Assembly (NCBI RefSeq): GCF_000974445.1
Contig: NZ_BBOJ01000001.1
Coordinates: forward strand, 620,001 to 684,000
Reading direction: 5' to 3'
Source of the DNA: Lentzea aerocolonigenes
Lineage (GTDB): Bacteria > Actinomycetota > Actinomycetes > Mycobacteriales > Pseudonocardiaceae
DNA length: 64,000 nt
In this document: one piece after another, positions 61,928-64,000 of the stretch
Numbering within the stretch: position 1 is the first letter of the stretch
Layout of the letters: the number at the start of each line of letters is the position of its first letter
Notes under the pieces: generated by a model
Told to the model about the DNA's origin: nothing
The model's database searches: none
Seen by the model: only the letters and a program-made list of their open reading frames with translations
Position numbers and translations under genes: made by a program

Positions 61928-62730
61928 CCGGTGCGCAGGTACTCCAGCTGGGCCCGCACCGACCACTCGGCGGCGGGCCACAGCACCCTGTCCACGTCCG
62001 CGTAGACGATCTCGACGACCTGGCGCGGTGTCGGTGCGCCGCCCAGTTCCTCGACCGCCCTGCGGACCTGGTCCAGCCGAAGCTTCCGGTGGGCGAGGTA
62101 CATCCGCGCGGCCTCGCCGGCGTCCGCGAGCTCGGGGCCGTGGCCGGGCAGCACGGCGGTGTGCTCGGGCAGTTCGGCGAGCAGCCTGAGGGACTCGAAG
62201 TAGTCGCCGAGCTTGCCGTCGGGGTGAGCCACGATCGTCGTGCCGCGGCCGAGGACCGTGTCGCCGGTCAGCACGGCCTCACCGTCGATCACGAAGCACA
62301 GCGAGTCGCTGGTGTGGCCGGGCGTGCCCAGGACGCGCAGCTCCAGGCCGGCGCTGGTGATCACGTCGCCGTCCACGAGCCCTTCGGAGCCGTAGGTGAA
62401 CGTCGGGTCGAGCGCGCGCACCGGGGCGTTGACGAGCTCTGCGAACTGACGGGCGCCCTCGGAGTGGTCGGGGTGTCCGTGCGTCAGCAGGATTTCCGCG
62501 ATCGGGCCGAACGACGCGATGCGTTTGAGGTGGGCCTCGTCGAGAGGGCCGGGGTCGATGACGACGTACTCGTCGGCGTCCGGTGCCTTGAGCAGCCACG
62601 TGTTGGTGCCGTCGAGCGTCATCGGTGACGGGTTGTCGGCCAGCAGCACCGCGGCGTGCGGCGTGACCTGGCGCAGTTCGCCGTACTGCGGGTGCGCGGC
62701 GCGGGCGCCGATCAGCGGGGAGCCGCTCAC
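61921..62730 (-). CDS. MBL-fold metallo-hydrolase
   Basis: A 269-residue metallo-beta-lactamase fold hydrolase with the metal motif LLTHGHPDHSEGARQ (about 98-112), His in GTPGHTSDSLCF (about 145), the bridging Asp in LTGDTVLGRGTT and the last His in AVLPGHGPELADAG. The C-terminal winged-helix-like tail is typical of the LACTB2 group. Its gene in Mycobacterium tuberculosis (Rv3677c) is at the same place. Substrate unknown; LACTB2-type enzymes can be nucleases. Overlaps the Nudix stop by 4 nt. Confidence 0.88.
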   Translation of the reverse strand: MSGSPLIGARAAHPQYGELRQVTPHAAVLLADNPSPMTLDGTNTWLLKAPDADEYVVIDPGPLDEAHLKRIASFGPIAEILLTHGHPDHSEGARQFAELVNAPVRALDPTFTYGSEGLVDGDVITSAGLELRVLGTPGHTSDSLCFVIDGEAVLTGDTVLGRGTTIVAHPDGKLGDYFESLRLLAELPEHTAVLPGHGPELADAGEAARMYLAHRKLRLDQVRRAVEELGGAPTPRQVVEIVYADVDRVLWPAAEWSVRAQLEYLRTGY

Positions 62731-63521
62731 GGGAGCACCACCCGGATGACGTCGCCGTCGCGGATGAGCTTCGGGATGATCTTCTCGACGCTGCGCTGCT
62801 CGGCCATGACCTTCTCAACGCTGCCGAGAGCGCCGATCTCGTCGAGGGTGCGCCAGGTGGGCGGCATGAGCATCCGGCGGCCTTCCTGGGCGTCCTGGAC
62901 GGCTTCCGCGGGGGTCTGCCACGACGCGTCGGAGGCCTCGGTCGTCTCGCCGTCGGCGCGTTGCCCGGTCGGCAGGGCGGCGACGAAGAACCGGGTGTCG
63001 TAGCGGCGCGGTTCCTCGTACGGGGTGACCCAGTTCGCCCACGGCCTCAGCAGGTCCGCGCGCAGCACGAGGCCGTTGGCGGTGAGGAACTGGGCGAGGG
63101 AGATCTCGCGGTCGACGAGCTGCCGCCGTGCCTCGCTGAAGATCGACGTGTCGGCGACGACGGAGGTGGCGTCGGGCCCCGCGAGCAGGACACCGGACTC
63201 CTCGAACGTCTCGCGCACGGCCGCGCACACGAAGGCGCGGGCCGTCGACTCGTCCACCCCGAAGGCGTCGGCCCACCACTGCGGCGGCGGACCGGCCCAG
63301 GCGACGGACGTGTCGGCGTCGCGCCGGTCGACACCACCACCGGGGAAGACGGTCATGCCGCCCGCGAACGCCATGCCCTTCACACGGCGCAGGAGGAAGG
63401 CCTCCACGCCCTGGTCACCGTCCCGCAGCAGCACGACGGTGACGGCGTCGCGGGCCTGCGCGGGTTGGGAAGCGGGCGAGCTGGGTACCAGGTTCCCCGG
63501 CAAGGTCATGTCGTCGGGCAT
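62727..63521 (-). CDS. Nudix hydrolase (NUDT19/YeaB-like)
   Basis: A 264-residue hydrolase. It has VVLLRDGDQGVEAFLLRRVKGMAFAGGMTVFPGGGVDRRD near residue 30-70 and, further on, ARAFVCAAVRETFEESGVLLAG (about 95-116), which is the Nudix box separated from the GG strand as in NUDT7/NUDT19-type CoA-diphosphatase relatives. It forms a coupled pair with the MBL-fold gene. Confidence 0.85.
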   Translation of the reverse strand: MPDDMTLPGNLVPSSPASQPAQARDAVTVVLLRDGDQGVEAFLLRRVKGMAFAGGMTVFPGGGVDRRDADTSVAWAGPPPQWWADAFGVDESTARAFVCAAVRETFEESGVLLAGPDATSVVADTSIFSEARRQLVDREISLAQFLTANGLVLRADLLRPWANWVTPYEEPRRYDTRFFVAALPTGQRADGETTEASDASWQTPAEAVQDAQEGRRMLMPPTWRTLDEIGALGSVEKVMAEQRSVEKIIPKLIRDGDVIRVVLP

Positions 63522-63560
63522 CCTCCGAGCGTACGACCGCGCTTACCCGAGGATGGTGTG

Positions 63561-63917
63561 ATGGCGACGAAGGTCTCCGGTTGTCTGGTGCAGATCCTGT
63601 TGTTCCTGCTCGGCGCGGTGCTGGGCACCGGCCTGACCGCGGTGGCGGGCGTGGTGATGTTCGTGCCCGACCGCACGACCGTGATCAGCGTGGACCCGAC
63701 GTCCACTGCTCCTGGCGTGTACGTGAAGAAGGTCGAACGGCTCGTTGGCGGCACCTACTACGAGATCTGGCTCGGCCCGACACCGGACCGCGGCCACGTC
63801 GTCACCGTGCCCGCCGGCTGGGACCACGACCCGAAACGGGAGACGACGAGCGACGGCATGCGCCTGAAGTTCGGCAACGGCGGCGAGATCTTCGTCCCCA
63901 AGGCCAGTTACTCCTGA
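63561..63917 (+). CDS. Membrane-anchored small protein of unknown function
   Basis: A 118-residue protein with an N-terminal signal anchor (CLVQILLFLLGAVLGTGLTAVAGVVMFV, about 8-34) and an extracytoplasmic beta-rich domain (residues 40-118) with VYVKKVERLVGGTYYEIWLG and RGHVVTVPAGWDHDP. No family recognised. It is divergent from the Nudix gene. Confidence 0.65.
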   Translation: MATKVSGCLVQILLFLLGAVLGTGLTAVAGVVMFVPDRTTVISVDPTSTAPGVYVKKVERLVGGTYYEIWLGPTPDRGHVVTVPAGWDHDPKRETTSDGMRLKFGNGGEIFVPKASYS

Positions 63918-63931
63918 GGCAGGATGTGCGA

Positions 63932-64000
63932 GTGGACGAACAGCTGCGCGTAGGACTTGTCGGCGCCGGACCGTGGGCGGAGATGATCCACGCCCCCGGC
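63932..64000 (+). CDS. Gfo/Idh/MocA family oxidoreductase, N-terminal start (partial)
   Basis: The GTG at 63932 opens VDEQLRVGLVGAGPWAEMIHAPG, a Rossmann dinucleotide-binding start (GLVGAGPWA) typical of Gfo/Idh/MocA NAD(P)-dependent oxidoreductases. The gene runs off the window end, so substrate class cannot be told. Confidence 0.7.
   Translation, partial: MDEQLRVGLVGAGPWAEMIHAPG

Overview
The window is a contiguous chromosomal stretch from a high-GC actinomycete. Overlapping GTGA/ATGA stop-start junctions, mycothiol-dependent DinB-like proteins, a WhiB protein, a large SARP/AfsR-type regulator and GPP34 proteins point to Actinomycetia. The combination is best matched by Pseudonocardiales (Lentzea/Saccharothrix/Amycolatopsis-like); the genus is a guess. 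No phage, IS element, CRISPR array or rRNA operon is visible. Most genes are housekeeping or ordinary accessory genes.

Layout. 1-8.1 kb: end of an ABC-2 exporter; a divergent pair (DinB-like gene and secreted nuclease) sharing an intergenic region with a perfect LexA SOS box; two GPP34 paralogues; tRNA-Ser(GGA); a YCII/ECF42-type sigma/DinB-like triad. 8.1-15 kb: GH84 glycosidase, a second perfect SOS box, SRP RNA (ffs), dnaX, an amidohydrolase, ybaB, recR and a uridine-kinase-like gene. 15-24.4 kb: SARP-NB-ARC-TPR regulator and a complete five-gene oligopeptide ABC importer ending in a long palindromic terminator. 24.4-30.2 kb: TetR and DedA genes that overlap by 136 nt tail-to-tail, a 21-bp inverted repeat, a DUF4184 membrane protein, a secreted F5/8C-FnIII-metallophosphoesterase, an MFS protein and a beta-propeller protein.

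30-37.6 kb: leuA with a leaderless leucine-rich attenuator peptide, two paralogous small membrane proteins, Nudix, nitroreductase, a membrane glycosyltransferase-like protein, then lysC (with an internal start for a beta subunit) and asd. 37.6-45.4 kb: a four-gene unit (unknown protein, ADP-ribosylglycohydrolase with an unusual N-terminal extension, methyltransferase, gluconokinase), a FurA/CatR remnant, an MFS pseudogene with one in-frame TGA followed by its intact tandem paralogue, and an HSL-type esterase. 45.4-51.1 kb: FMN reductase, ohr, dps, an S9 peptidase, small regulatory and membrane proteins, tRNA-Pro(CGG).

51.1-64 kb: the conserved actinobacterial cell-envelope/redox neighbourhood known from Mycobacterium tuberculosis around ponA2-whiB4: metallophosphoesterase, YqeY, (HAD and GntR inserted), ponA2, whiB4, two ArsA-like ATPases, DUF4177, RidA, two unknown related proteins, MBL-fold hydrolase and Nudix. 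The window ends in the start of a Gfo/Idh/MocA-type oxidoreductase.

The most notable signals are regulatory: the two perfect SOS boxes, the leaderless leu leader peptide and its shared promoter motif, the family of long GC palindromes, and the decayed furA/MFS locus. No wholly new multi-gene system is proven; the best candidates for undescribed biology are the ADP-ribosylglycohydrolase unit and the unknown gene pair between ridA and the MBL-fold gene.
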